From contig NZ_CP011008.1 of NCBI RefSeq assembly GCF_001578185.1, positions 586,001 to 650,000 on the forward strand: 64,000 nt of DNA. The letters are read 5' to 3'. The notes below the pieces were generated by a model. That model worked only from the letters and a program-made list of their open reading frames with translations, ran no database searches and was not told the origin of the DNA. The DNA is from Peribacillus simplex. GTDB lineage: Bacteria > Bacillota > Bacilli > Bacillales > DSM-1321. The position numbers and the translations under genes were made by a program. The first letter of the stretch is position 1. Every line of letters begins with the position of its first letter. Of this stretch, positions 36,678-45,291 are shown piece after piece.

Positions 36678-37019
36678 TTTCATATTTTGTCTTATATTTT
36701 CTGGAATCATAACTACTTCCGTTTTTAAATCAACAGGTCTGAATGTTTCATCAATACATTCTTTCCAATACTCTAAATGCTTCTTATCTATCCAGTGGTC
36801 TGATTCCTGGACTTCTTGTCCGCCTTGACCCTGGACAGAGTACCAATATAAAAACTCATCACCATTTAGACGTTCTCTAAATATAGTTTCAACATACATT
36901 TTTTCTGCTTCAAGGGTTATCAGCACATCATTCATATTTTCGTTTAGAAACTTTAACCATTCATCTACCCGTTCCGATTTACCTTCCTTAATTCTAAATC
37001 TTGTTAGTTCTACATCCAT
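36675..37019 (-). CDS. DUF6176 family protein
   Basis: ATG at 37019 follows TGGGGGAGAAAT on the minus strand. The 114-aa product begins MDVELTRFRIKEGKSERVDE and has a conserved-looking aromatic core (FLYWYSVQGQGGQ, SDHWIDKKHLEYWKECID). It resembles small alpha/beta proteins of the DUF6176 group. Function unknown; a dimeric ferredoxin-like fold is a guess. It is a single-gene unit with its own terminator. Confidence 0.6.
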   Translation of the reverse strand: MDVELTRFRIKEGKSERVDEWLKFLNENMNDVLITLEAEKMYVETIFRERLNGDEFLYWYSVQGQGGQEVQESDHWIDKKHLEYWKECIDETFRPVDLKTEVVMIPENIRQNMK

Positions 37020-37092
37020 ATTTCTCCCCCATTTAATTAGTTATCTTGCTTACATTACATATTTTAGCAGGTTTTAACTCAGCAGATGAAAT

Positions 37093-37156
37093 AAGGGAGT
37101 TTCTTTGGCACATCTTTATCTTATGGAACTATCGGGGCAGTTTAGTTGAACAATCG
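37093..37156. repeat. Repeat family A, degraded terminator plus hairpin 3
   Basis: AGGGAGTTTCTTTGGCACA replaces the usual terminator; then CTTATGGAACTATCGGGGCA and GTTTAGTTGAA. Confidence 0.55.
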
Positions 37157-37334
37157 TCATTAGCTTTTTATTCAACAATCGGGCCAGATTCTTGAATAGA
37201 CTTCCAAACAATGCTGGATATTTATGTTAATGTTGGTATGAGATTGTGAAGAAATACTTAAACAATAATCCTTAAAAGATGTCTTAATATGAAAGTTGTG
37301 TCTAATAACATTAATTCAAGACTAGGAGAGGACA

Positions 37335-38081
37335 ATGTTAGCTAACTTAAATGACTACTTAAAAAATTTAATGGTGTATATTCCTGAAGGAGAAATCCGT
37401 CTACGAGATTTTCGAAACGAGCAAAAATGGATTAGTTCAAACTATAAATTCGGAATGCCGGGTATTAGAAAAAATTTAAAGGAAGTTCTTTGGAATGTTG
37501 AGATTAAGCCATTTTATCTTGCAAAATATGCGGTGACAGAAGAACTTTATGCGATTATTATGGGGAAGAAATTTTTAACAACAACTGAGGCTCGAAAACC
37601 AGTTGTTAATGTTTCATGGATAGATGCAGTGAATTTTTGTAATTTACTATCTGATGCACTTGGTTATGAAAAGTTTTATGATTTTAATAATGAAAGCAAA
37701 TCAGTTATTTGCAATTATAGTACTAATGGTTTTCGTTTACCAACAGATGCTGAATGGCAATATGCATGTAAGGCAAAATCAAAAGGATATCGGTATGGTG
37801 AAATTGATGAAATCGCTTGGTATAAAGATAATTCTAAGGAACGAGTACACGAAGTTGGTGAGAAAAAGCCTAATGATTGGGGCTTGTATGACATGATCGG
37901 AAATATTTGGGAGTGGTGCTGGGACTTATACGATGAAGAAACATTTGGTTATTACAGAATAATTCGCGGAGGAAGTTGGGCAGAAGAAGAACGTGGATGT
38001 GGAGCTACTTGCCGTAGAAAGAGTATGCCTGATTTTTATATAGATGATATCGGATTTAGAATTGCTAGATCAATCGTCTAA
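37335..38081 (+). CDS. Formylglycine-generating-enzyme / SUMF1 family protein
   Basis: ATG with CTAGGAGAGGACA upstream. The 248-aa product has an FGE-sulfatase domain over most of its length: RKPVVNVSWIDAVNFCNLLS (about 87-106), NGFRLPTDAEWQYACKA (131-147), DWGLYDMIGNIWEWCWD (181-197), RIIRGGSWAEEERGCGATCR (208-227) and IGFRIAR. True FGEs convert a sulfatase cysteine to formylglycine with copper and O2. Cysteines 222 and 226 lie near the catalytic region, but their spacing is not exactly that of proven FGEs, so this may be one of the many family members of other function. No sulfatase is nearby. Confidence 0.75.
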   Translation: MLANLNDYLKNLMVYIPEGEIRLRDFRNEQKWISSNYKFGMPGIRKNLKEVLWNVEIKPFYLAKYAVTEELYAIIMGKKFLTTTEARKPVVNVSWIDAVNFCNLLSDALGYEKFYDFNNESKSVICNYSTNGFRLPTDAEWQYACKAKSKGYRYGEIDEIAWYKDNSKERVHEVGEKKPNDWGLYDMIGNIWEWCWDLYDEETFGYYRIIRGGSWAEEERGCGATCRRKSMPDFYIDDIGFRIARSIV

Positions 38082-38332
38082 TAATTTGAAATCTGAATTG
38101 ATATACGTTGTTGGAATTATAAGGAAGTTTACAGGGCTCATGGAACCCGAAAGACGGTATAAGAGGGTAATTTATCTTAAATTATCCAGGGTCCTTTTCC
38201 GCCATATCTACGAAAGTAGCTAGAAGACTCTTAATAATGATGAACGATCTTCCATTTAAGGGCGCTTTTCTTTAGTAAGAAGGCGTCTTTTTTGTATGCT
38301 CCTAAACAAAGATATGTGAAGGTTTTCACTTA

Positions 38333-38347
38333 AACTAACGGGTGCGT
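38333..38347. repeat. Repeat family A, 5' exon of the intron
   Basis: AACTAACGGGTGCGT, the left arm and loop of hairpin 1, interrupted by the intron starting at 38348. Confidence 0.7.
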
Positions 38348-39026
38348 GTGCGGCCGAGCCTAGGTCGTATCATATAGCGGGTGGGATTCCCGTCGAGTAA
38401 GAACTAGCCATTCGCTCGTAGCGAGTCTTGGAGGGCTAAAGGTAACTTTAGTCTTTAAGCGTAGACAGTTAGGTGGCGGGCCGAAAGCCAAATGGTTGAA
38501 GGGATTGAGCTCCATAAAGTTAGTAAATCGAGAGGGCTGATGCTTTACGCACAGCAGAAAGCTACATTTTATCCTTCGTTAAGGGCAAGATGGATAAAAC
38601 CTCTCTGGAGTCAGAGACCTTGGCACGTTACACATCGATATGATACGGCAACTCGGGAGACCCTATCGGTCTTTTCTTATTAGAAGAGTATGGTGTACAA
38701 GCGATAAAAAGCAAGGAAACCAAATGCTGTGTAGGGAGTCGGATAGCAGCGTAGTACCAATGAAGTTGGGTAATGCCGATGGAGGAAAGGCTAGCTACCA
38801 GTTATCACCCTTACTAGGGAAACATTTACTACACTCAGAGGTAGGGATAAATGGAAACAAAACTACTAAGGATAGCAGAATTAGCAAAATCTGAATCTGA
38901 GAGATTAGCTACATTTTGTGAATGGTAACTAGGAGGAGCCGTGTGCGTGAATAGCGCAAGCACGGTTCTGTGAGGGGGGCAGGAACACAATCTACCGTAA
39001 GGTAGAGAGGTTCCCTTCTACTCGAC
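38348..39026 (+). mobile_element. ORF-less group II intron, copy 1 (679 bp)
   Basis: Begins GTGCGGCCGAGCC and ends CTACTCGAC, as does the full intron at 22081-24021. The reverse transcriptase gene is reduced to its first codons (METKLLRIAELAKSE) joined to the sequence just before its stop, leaving a 25-codon stub. The domain V-like hairpin (GAGCCGTGTGCG ... AGCACGGTTC) is intact at about 38935-38969, so splicing could be kept if a maturase is supplied in trans. Copy 2 at 52294-52972 has the same length and the same deletion. Apparent reading frames inside it are intron RNA. Confidence 0.88.
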
Positions 39027-39070
39027 TAGTTGAGACCCGGAGCTGCCATTTGGTGGCTTTTTTTTAATTA
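39027..39070. repeat. Repeat family A, 3' part after the intron
   Basis: TAGTTGAGACCCGGAGCTGC, CATTTGGTGGC and T8; the terminator hairpin is kept but hairpin 3 is missing. Confidence 0.65.
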
Positions 39071-39090
39071 ACTTAAGAGGCTTATACTAA

Positions 39091-39237
39091 TTAGTTACGC
39101 CTATCTTTTTGAACGATAAGGTGTAGACCTCTTCTCTTCATTTCTTCTTCTAGAACGAGGATGAAATTTTTATCTAAGCCTAATTCAATTGCTTTAAGGT
39201 ATGATTCTATCAATAGTTGATCATTTAATTTTTTCAT
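39091..39237 (-). CDS. sda: Sda, sporulation histidine kinase inhibitor
   Basis: ATG at 39237 follows AGAAGAGGGAAGAT on the minus strand. The 48-aa product begins MKKLNDQLLIESYLKAIELG, followed by LDKNFILVLEEEMKRRGLH, the two-helix hairpin of Sda (B. subtilis Sda has a similar LSDELLIESY start and 46 residues). Sda binds the dimerisation domain of KinA-type kinases and blocks entry into sporulation when DNA replication is disturbed. In B. subtilis its expression depends on DnaA; no exact DnaA box is seen in the 300 bases upstream here, so control may differ. Bacillus genomes often carry several sda-like genes. Confidence 0.85.
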   Translation of the reverse strand: MKKLNDQLLIESYLKAIELGLDKNFILVLEEEMKRRGLHLIVQKDRRN

Positions 39238-39577
39238 ATCTTCCCTCTTCTATTTCTTTAAAACCACGTTTAAACATACAATAAAATGGATTTAATATTA
39301 TTCTATATTCAAACTACATAAACCAACATAAACCGACATCATTAAACACAATATATATTTAGCTTTCCTAGTTTACATAATGCTGTTTGCAATAATTTAT
39401 TTTGATATGAATCGTTGTTGTGGAGACGGTTCTGTAGATTTCAATTAAGTGGTTTATTTTAGAAGATCGTAGCTTTTTTGTATGAAAACATATTCGTGAA
39501 AGGCCATACTAAAATAAGCCCACCAAATTCTAATTTTTTTGAAGGACGTAAATGTACTATGTCGTTATTTTAACTGG
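39238..39577. other. Intergenic region between sda and the IS110 element
   Basis: AT-rich 340 bp with no gene. It must contain the sda promoter and, at its right side, the unresolved end of the IS110-type element. Confidence 0.45.
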
Positions 39578-40809
39578 TTATGCAGTTTGTTGTTCTGATG
39601 GATCGATTGTATAGCCTTTCTTTTTTAGGTATTCGATCATTTTTAATTCTTTGTTCATTTGTTTTTCTTCAAGGTAATTTGAGCCTAGTTCATGATAGGG
39701 TTCTCCTGTTTTTAAGATGTTGTAAGCAATCGTCAAAAGTAAATGAGCAGAAGCAATTCGGCCCTTCATTTTTCCCTGTCGTTTGGTAATCCTTTTTCGA
39801 TGTGAAGCAATTCGATTATTTTGCCTTGAGGTTGCCAGTACACACTCTACAGCCATCGTTTTTAATGCTTTGTTACCTTGTGTGGTTTTACTCGTTTTTT
39901 TTTACCAGCACTTTCGTAATTTCCGGGACTCACACCAGCCCAAGAGGCAAGATGTTTAGCTGACTTAAATACGGACATATCAACGCCCATCTCTGCAATA
40001 AAAGTAGCTGCGGCAGCTTTGTTCACACCAGGTATTCCATCCAATAATTCTACTTCCTTACGATAGGGGGACAGGAGTTGATCGATTTGTTTTTCCAATT
40101 CTTCTATGGCTTTTTCTAAATAACTCATATGCTCCCAATGGTAACGCAACATATCACGATGATGACGGCGAATACGACCATTAATTGCACTGGCAATGTC
40201 AGTAATACTTGCTTTTGTTCGCCAATCCACCATTTTTCGAAGACCATCGGTCTCTATTTTTTCACCGTTTAGAATCGCTTCAAGGATACGGCGTCCCGAT
40301 ACACCAAAAATGTCTGATAGTACGGATGTTAGCTTGATATTAGCATCTTGAAGAATTTTGTGAATGCGATTCTGCTCTGAAGTGCGATGATGAATCAATT
40401 TTTTTCGATAACGAGTAAGATCTCGTAAATCACGAATATCCTCTGGTGGTACAAAATTGCTTTCAATAAGTCCACATCTTAGAAGCTTGGCAAGCCATTC
40501 GGCATCTTTCACATCAGTTTTACGCCCTGGAACATTTTTGACATGTCTGGCATTGGCAAGAACAAGGTGAAAAGAACCTTCAAGTATATTCCATATTGGT
40601 TTCCAATAGACTCCGGTACTTTCCATCACAACATCGGATACCTGAAGTGTAGCTAGCCAATCACTTAAAGCCAAGAGTCCCGTTGTTGTAGTTGAAAACG
40701 TTTCAATAGAGGTTTTTGGCTTTTTATCTAATGGACCAAATAGTACACAGGCTACTACTGTTTCTTGGTGTACATCTAGGCCAGCACACCGTTCAATCAT
40801 TGCTTCCAT
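39578..40809 (-). pseudogene. IS110 transposase, frameshifted at a poly-A run
   Basis: ATG at 40809 follows GAGGTGATTCTCCT. The first 315 codons encode the DEDD (RuvC-like) domain (CAGLDVHQETVVACV, MESTGVYWKPIW, RKTDVKDAEWLAKLL) and the start of Transposase_20 (LLDGIPGVNKAAAATFIAEM, HLASWAGVSPGNYESAGKKK), then stop at 39862. The remaining C-terminus (KALKTMAVECVLATSRQNNR and so on, to 39578) is in another frame. At the joint there are nine A (minus strand); ten would restore one continuous protein of about 410 aa. It is either inactivated by slippage or expressed by ribosomal or transcriptional slippage. Confidence 0.85.
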
Positions 40810-41020
40810 AGGAGAATCACCTCAAAAAAAGATTAACAATACATATGACAGGAGATTTGTTACAAAAATTTTTGTATACGTACTTGTAGTACACTAACTG
40901 GTTCTTCCATACTGTCACAACCAGTTTCTTATACAGGGTATATTCCTTAAGATCCACCAAAAAAAGTCCAGCCTGGTTGTATTGTTATCATCCATTATTG
41001 TCAAGGGTTTAATGGGTTAG
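39578..41020 (-). mobile_element. IS110-family element (boundaries approximate)
   Basis: Carries an IS110-type DEDD transposase gene (39578-40809, minus) and about 200 bp of non-coding sequence on its 5' side (40810 to about 41020) before a family A repeat begins. IS110 elements lack clear terminal inverted repeats, so the ends cannot be set from one copy. In studied IS110 members the non-coding end specifies a bridge RNA that pairs with donor and target DNA; this stretch is the candidate here. Confidence 0.7.
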
Positions 41021-41054
41021 ACTTTATTTTTGGGTAAAGAGCAGGTTTTCGTGC

Positions 41055-41181
41055 TAGATGGTGGCGGCGAGAATCGCCGCCATAGAAGTTTCTTATGCAA
41101 TTAAAGGGGATTTACTTCAATAAAGGGCTGCTGCGGCAACCTTTTTCTTACGGAACTATCGGGGCAGTTTAGTTGCATAAG
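41055..41181. repeat. Repeat family A, two copies back to back
   Basis: The first has a hairpin GGCGGCGA-GAA-TCGCCGCC (41063-41081) then TTATGCAATTAAAGGGGAT. The second continues TTTACTTCAATAAAGGGCTG, hairpin with T5, then ACGGAACTATCGGGGCAG and TTTAGTTGCATAAG. The first hairpin has unrelated bases but keeps the stem, so the stem may be under structural constraint. Confidence 0.65.
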
Positions 41182-41290
41182 GATTTTACTTTAATAAGAC
41201 GAACTTTTACTAAATTTAAGGAGTTTGTCCAGAAATAAGTTGATAACTTTAAAAAACTATATTTCCGCATAATCCTGATGCTACCCCATT

Positions 41291-41335
41291 AAGGACCGCA
41301 CATATTAGACGTATCTAATATGTTGGTCCTTTTGA
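41291..41335. terminator. Terminator downstream of the MerR gene
   Basis: AAGGACC-GC-ACATATTAGA / TCTAATATGT-TGGTCCTTTT, a long stem suited to both strands. Confidence 0.75.
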
Positions 41336-41379
41336 TTTTATGAGTTTTCGTAATTTAACACTTTCATTTTCAGATAATA

Positions 41380-41760
41380 TTATGCTTTTGTAACTCCTTC
41401 ATCTCTTTTCAGAATCATTTCTTTATATGATGTAATTTTATGTTCTAACATTTTATTTGTTTCTTCCAGCGTCTTTAACTGGTTTTCAATCGAACTTTTA
41501 TGATCTTCTAACAGTTTTAATCGATTTATTGCTGTATGTTCTCCTTCAGTATACAAGTAGGCATATTCTTTTATTTTTGTGATCGGCATTTGCGTCTCTT
41601 TTAACTTTAAAACAAATTTTAGCCATTGAAGATGCGATTCAGAATATATTCTATCTCCATGTTCATTTCGATCTGGAAGAATGATTTTCTCTTTTTCATA
41701 GTAACGTAATGTATGTGTGCTGACTCCTAGAAGTTGTGCCACTTCGCTAATTGTATACAT
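41380..41760 (-). CDS. MerR family transcriptional regulator
   Basis: ATG at 41760 lies 5 bases after GGAGG on the minus strand, so the upstream in-frame ATG, which overlaps this site, is rejected. The 126-aa product starts with the MerR winged helix (MYTISEVAQLLGVSTHTLRY, YEKEKIILPDRNEHGDRIYS), then LQWLKFVLKLKETQMPITKI and a long dimerisation coiled coil (about 75-118). Cysteines are absent, so it is not a metal sensor of the classic type. It is divergent from an SDR gene whose promoter has the long spacer that MerR proteins remodel. Confidence 0.88.
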   Translation of the reverse strand: MYTISEVAQLLGVSTHTLRYYEKEKIILPDRNEHGDRIYSESHLQWLKFVLKLKETQMPITKIKEYAYLYTEGEHTAINRLKLLEDHKSSIENQLKTLEETNKMLEHKITSYKEMILKRDEGVTKA

Positions 41761-41806
41761 AAAAACCTCCATACTTAACCAATGCTAATCAAGTGTAAAA
41801 ATAGGT

Positions 41807-41837
41807 TTGACTTAGAGTTTACTCTAACCCATATAAT
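41807..41837 (+). promoter_or_regulatory. MerR-type promoter of the SDR gene
   Basis: TTGACT (-35, 41807-41812) and TATAAT (-10, 41832-41837) are separated by 19 bases, which contain most of the palindrome TTAGAGTTTACTCTAA (41812-41827). Overlong spacer plus central dyad is the hallmark of MerR activation. Confidence 0.75.
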
Positions 41838-41900
41838 AAATTCGTATCATCTAAAAAATCAATTGTTATTAGTATAAACAAAATAGTAGGAGGAAATGAA

Positions 41901-42668
41901 ATGAAGAAATATACAGTTATTACAGGTGCAAGTTCTGGGATTGGTTATGAAACAGCTCTTGCTTTTGCTGCTCGTGGAAAAAATTTAGTCATTGTGGCAC
42001 GTAGAACTGAGGAACTCGAAAAACTAAAATCAGAAATCGCGAAAGTAAATGCTGAATTAGATGTCATTATAAAAACAGTTGATTTATCTAATACGAAAAA
42101 TGCGTATACATTATTTGAAGATTTAAAGGAATACGAAATTGAAACTTGGATTAATAATGCAGGGTTTGGTAATTTCGCATCAGTTGGAGAACAAAATTTA
42201 ACTAAAATTGAGACTATGCTAAATTTAAATATTGAAGCTTTAACTATTTTAACTTCTCTTTATGTGCGTGATTATTCAACTGTTGAAGGAACGCAATTAA
42301 TTAACGTTTCATCAGGTGGAGGTTACACGATTATTGGAAATGCAATCACATATTGTGCTTCTAAATTCTATGTAAGTGCCTTTACTGAAGGCCTTGCACA
42401 TGAATTAAAAGAACAAGGTGCAAGCATGCAAGCAAAAGTATTAGCTCCTGCTGCAACTGAAACTGAATTTGCAAAAGTATCGAATGACTTGGAGGAAAAT
42501 GTTACATTCGAAGGGCTTCTTCCAAAATACCATACAGCTAAAGAAATGGCTGGATTTATGCTTGATCTTTACGATAGCGAAAAAGTAGTTGGAATTGTCG
42601 ATGGTCTTACGTATGAATTTCAATTAAAGGATCCAATTTATCCTTATGCAGTAAGAATGAGAAACTAA
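41901..42668 (+). CDS. Short-chain dehydrogenase/reductase (MerR-controlled)
   Basis: ATG with AGTAGGAGGAAATGAA upstream. The 255-aa classical SDR shows the cofactor motif TGASSGIGYE (8-17), NNAGFG (88-93 region), a catalytic serine in INVSSGGGYT and the Y-x3-K in TYCASKFYVSAFTEG. Arg at VARRTEEL after beta-2 suggests NADPH. It oxidises or reduces an unknown carbonyl. The divergent MerR and its promoter make this a likely small-molecule-inducible pair, of a type common on mobile Bacillus islands. Confidence 0.85.
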   Translation: MKKYTVITGASSGIGYETALAFAARGKNLVIVARRTEELEKLKSEIAKVNAELDVIIKTVDLSNTKNAYTLFEDLKEYEIETWINNAGFGNFASVGEQNLTKIETMLNLNIEALTILTSLYVRDYSTVEGTQLINVSSGGGYTIIGNAITYCASKFYVSAFTEGLAHELKEQGASMQAKVLAPAATETEFAKVSNDLEENVTFEGLLPKYHTAKEMAGFMLDLYDSEKVVGIVDGLTYEFQLKDPIYPYAVRMRN

Positions 42669-42713
42669 AAAGGTTGATTGATCATCGTTTTTCTATTAGG
42701 AGAACCTTTCATT
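42669..42713 (+). terminator. Terminator after the SDR gene
   Basis: AAAAAGGTT ... AACCTTTC with a long A/T-rich loop; weak but well placed. Confidence 0.45.
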
Positions 42714-42720
42714 TCCTTGT

Positions 42721-42804
42721 TCAACTGACGGATGTGAGATTTAAAGATTAGGATCGCTGCGGCGGTCTTTTTTTCTTTTTCGACTAACAGGGCAGGTTAA
42801 TGCA
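42721..42804. repeat. Repeat family A, full diverged copy
   Basis: TCAACTGACGGATGTGAG, terminator GATCGCTGCGGCGGTC with T-tract, then CGACTAACAGGGCAGGTTAA. Confidence 0.65.
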
Positions 42805-42873
42805 ATATCAATCCTTAGTAAATTTTATTTTGTCATAATGGAAATAAAATCTTAAATATTATTAGGAGATAAA

Positions 42874-43257
42874 ATGTTTAACTAAATTAAGACTTGGGCG
42901 AGAAAATTAAAACGACAGATCTTTATCCTTTACTTTGCTTGTAAAGATGAACGGGTGCCTTGGTATGCAAAAGTATTTACGGCTTGTGTTGTAGCTTATG
43001 CATTCAATCCGATTGACCTCATACCTGATTTTATACCCATTCTTGGCTACTTAGACGATGTAATTCTCGTTCCAATAGGGGTAATGATTGCATTAAAGAT
43101 GATACCAAAGAGTGTATTAACCAACTGTGAAGTTAAGGCAGAAGAAATGATGAAAAAGGGTAAGCCGAAGAATTGGATAGTCGGCTCAATAATAGTATTG
43201 ATTTGGGGCTTAATTATAATATGGGCTATTATTAATATTTATCGCTTAATGAACTAA
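42874..43257 (+). pseudogene. DUF1232 (YkvA-like) membrane protein with nonsense codon 4
   Basis: ATG at 42874 has TTAGGAGATAAA upstream and reads MFN-stop-IKTWARKLKRQIFI; codon 4 is TAA. From there the frame is open and sensible: YFACKDERVPWYAKVFTACV, the DUF1232 core AYAFNPIDLIPDFIPILGYL with DDVILVPIGV, and a final helix to 43257. A GTG at 42955 could allow reinitiation and yield a 100-aa protein that keeps the whole DUF1232 core. The stop codon TAA is formed by the first bases of a family A repeat (AACTAACGGG). Confidence 0.7.
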
Positions 43258-43304
43258 CGGGTGCGTTAGCTTTAGATCAGAGCTGTCTTTAAGGCAGCTT
43301 TTTC
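43252..43304. repeat. Repeat family A, left part up to the intron
   Basis: AACTAACGGGTGCGTTAG, then terminator GAGCTGTC-TTTAA-GGCAGC-TTTTTC; the intron starts at 43305. Confidence 0.8.
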
Positions 43305-45192
43305 GTGCGCCCGGCATGGGTGCAATCTATAGGGTGGAAGTCCCGAATCATGAAGGCAGTAGTAGTGGTTAGCTTAATGCAAGGGTGTCCACGGTGACGT
43401 GGAATCTGAAGGAAGCAAGCGGCAAACCTCCGGTCTGAGGAACACGAACTTCATATAAGGCTAGGTATCATTGGATGAGTTTGCGAAACAAAACAAAGTC
43501 CTTACTGCCGAAGGTGGTACAGAGTAAATGAAGCAGATAGATGGAGGGAAAGATTGCACTCTTACCCGGGGAGGTCTGATGACAGCCAAGTACACTTGGT
43601 AACCTTTCCAGTGATGGACAGCTGAATCATCAGAAGTCAGCAGAGGTCATAGTACTTGTCTACTCGAGAAGACAAGGAAGGACCGAACAGATTAAGGAGG
43701 ATGAATACTAGGCGTTCGTTATCTGTGAAGAAGCAAACAATTCCTAACGGAACTTATTTGAAGGAAGAAGTGGTGAATACACGGGGAACTTCAAAAGGGT
43801 GGAGCAGATAAAGGCACAAATAGACCATTTATCCACGTAGAAAGGATATCAACGATGTTAATGGAACAGATACTAGAGAGGGAAAACTTAATACAGGCAT
43901 TGAAGCGTGTAGAAAGAAATAAGGGAAGCCATGGTGTAGATGGAATGCGGGTCCAAAACCTGAGACCGCACCTCGTAACCGAATGGTACAACATGAAAAC
44001 TGCCCTTTTACAGGGTACCTATCAACCGAAGCCCGTCCGTCGTATCGAAATCCCGAAACCAAACGGCGGAGTTCGGCTTTTGGGTATTCCAACCGTTCTA
44101 GACCGTTTCATTCAACAAGCCATTGCCCAAATATTGACCAAGATATATGACTCAACCTTTTCGGAGAATAGCTATGGATTTCGCCCTAACAAACAAGGGC
44201 ACCAGGCGGTTCGAAAGGCAAAGTCCTATATAACCGAAGGTTATACATGGGTAGTGGATATGGATTTGGAGAAGTTCTTCGATAAAGTGAATCATGACAA
44301 GCTCATGGGAATGTTAGAGCGGAAAATTGAAGATAAACGAGTTCTTAAACTGATTCGTAAATTCCTTCAAGCAGGCATTATGATAGGCGGACTTTTTCAT
44401 AAAAGTGAGGAGGGAACTCCGCAAGGAGGTCCGTTAAGTCCTTTATTATCTAATATCATGTTAGACGATTTAGATAAAGAACTAGAGAAACGCAATCTTC
44501 GATTCGTAAGGTATGCGGATGACAGTACTATCTTTGTGAAGACACGAAAAGCCGCCAAACGTGCAATGGGAAATATCTCAAGCTTCATTGAAAATAAACT
44601 GAAGCTAAAGGTCAACTACGAGAAGTCGAAGTATGATCGCCCTTGGAACAGAACGTTTCTCGGTTTTAGTTTCACGAAGTCAAAGAAGAACCCGAAGGTT
44701 CTACTGGCTAAACAAACGGTGAAGAGGGTAAAGAAACGAATCAGGGAAATGACCTCGAGAAAATTACCGATACCCATGGAACTCCGAATAAATAAGTTAA
44801 AGCAATACCTTAGAGGTTGGATGGGGTATTTCGCCCTCATTGATACTCCGAACGTATTGAAGAATTTAGATTCATGGATTCGAAGAAGACTCAGAATGTG
44901 CCTATGGAAGCAATGGAAATTACCAAGAACGAGGGTGAGGAAACTCAAAGGATTAGGCGTCCCATTTGGAAAAGCATATGAATGGGGAAATAGCAGAAAG
45001 GGTTATTGGCGCATAGCGCATAGTCCTATTCTAGACAAAACCCTTAATAATGTTTATTGGCTCCATCATGGGTTAGTAAATCTATATGAACGATATACAA
45101 AACTACGTCAGACTTAAACTGAACCGCCGTATACCGAACGGTACGTACGGTGGTGTGAGAGGTCGGAGGCTAGGCGCCTCCTCCTACTCGAT
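43305..45192 (+). mobile_element. Group IIC intron related to O. iheyensis I1 (1888 bp)
   Basis: Begins GTGCGCCCGGCATGGGTGCA and ends CTACTCGAT. The 5' domain sequence and domain V (AACCGCCGTATACCGAACGG ...) closely resemble the Oceanobacillus iheyensis group IIC intron known from crystal structures (recalled, not searched). It lies directly in the T-tract behind a terminator hairpin, the known target preference of class C introns. The left and right repeat pieces reconstitute a normal family A copy (CTTTTTC^TTATG). It carries an intact reverse transcriptase. Confidence 0.92.
43855..45117 (+). CDS. ltrA: Group IIC intron reverse transcriptase / maturase
   Basis: ATG with GAAAGGATATCAACG upstream. 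The 420-aa product has RT blocks IPKPNGGVRLLGIPTVLDRF, SYGFRPNKQGHQAV, VDMDLEKFFDKVNHDKL, GTPQGGPLSPLLSNIMLDDL and catalytic YADD in FVRYADDSTIF, then FLGFSFT and a maturase domain with LKQYLRGWMGYFALID. It has no endonuclease domain, as expected for class C. It appears intact and so potentially active. Confidence 0.93.
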   Translation: MLMEQILERENLIQALKRVERNKGSHGVDGMRVQNLRPHLVTEWYNMKTALLQGTYQPKPVRRIEIPKPNGGVRLLGIPTVLDRFIQQAIAQILTKIYDSTFSENSYGFRPNKQGHQAVRKAKSYITEGYTWVVDMDLEKFFDKVNHDKLMGMLERKIEDKRVLKLIRKFLQAGIMIGGLFHKSEEGTPQGGPLSPLLSNIMLDDLDKELEKRNLRFVRYADDSTIFVKTRKAAKRAMGNISSFIENKLKLKVNYEKSKYDRPWNRTFLGFSFTKSKKNPKVLLAKQTVKRVKKRIREMTSRKLPIPMELRINKLKQYLRGWMGYFALIDTPNVLKNLDSWIRRRLRMCLWKQWKLPRTRVRKLKGLGVPFGKAYEWGNSRKGYWRIAHSPILDKTLNNVYWLHHGLVNLYERYTKLRQT

Positions 45193-45226
45193 TTATGCAC
45201 TATCGAGGCAGTTTAGTTCACTAAGA
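45193..45226. repeat. Repeat family A, right part after the intron
   Basis: TTATGCACTATCGAGGCAG then TTTAGTTCACTAAG. Confidence 0.7.
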
Positions 45227-45291
45227 ATTCACACTTATTTTGGAAATAATTGTTATAATAATACAGTTGTATTAAATAAAGGGGTGTTGAA

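Noticed and set aside
38492-38894. Two overlapping short reading frames in the intron at 38348 (same again at 52438-52840)
   Set aside because: They lie in the structured RNA of the group II intron and repeat identically in both copies; no ribosome binding sites.
43829-45000. Long minus-strand frames inside the group II intron reverse transcriptase genes
   Set aside because: They are antisense shadows of strongly conserved RT coding sequence and have no start signals.
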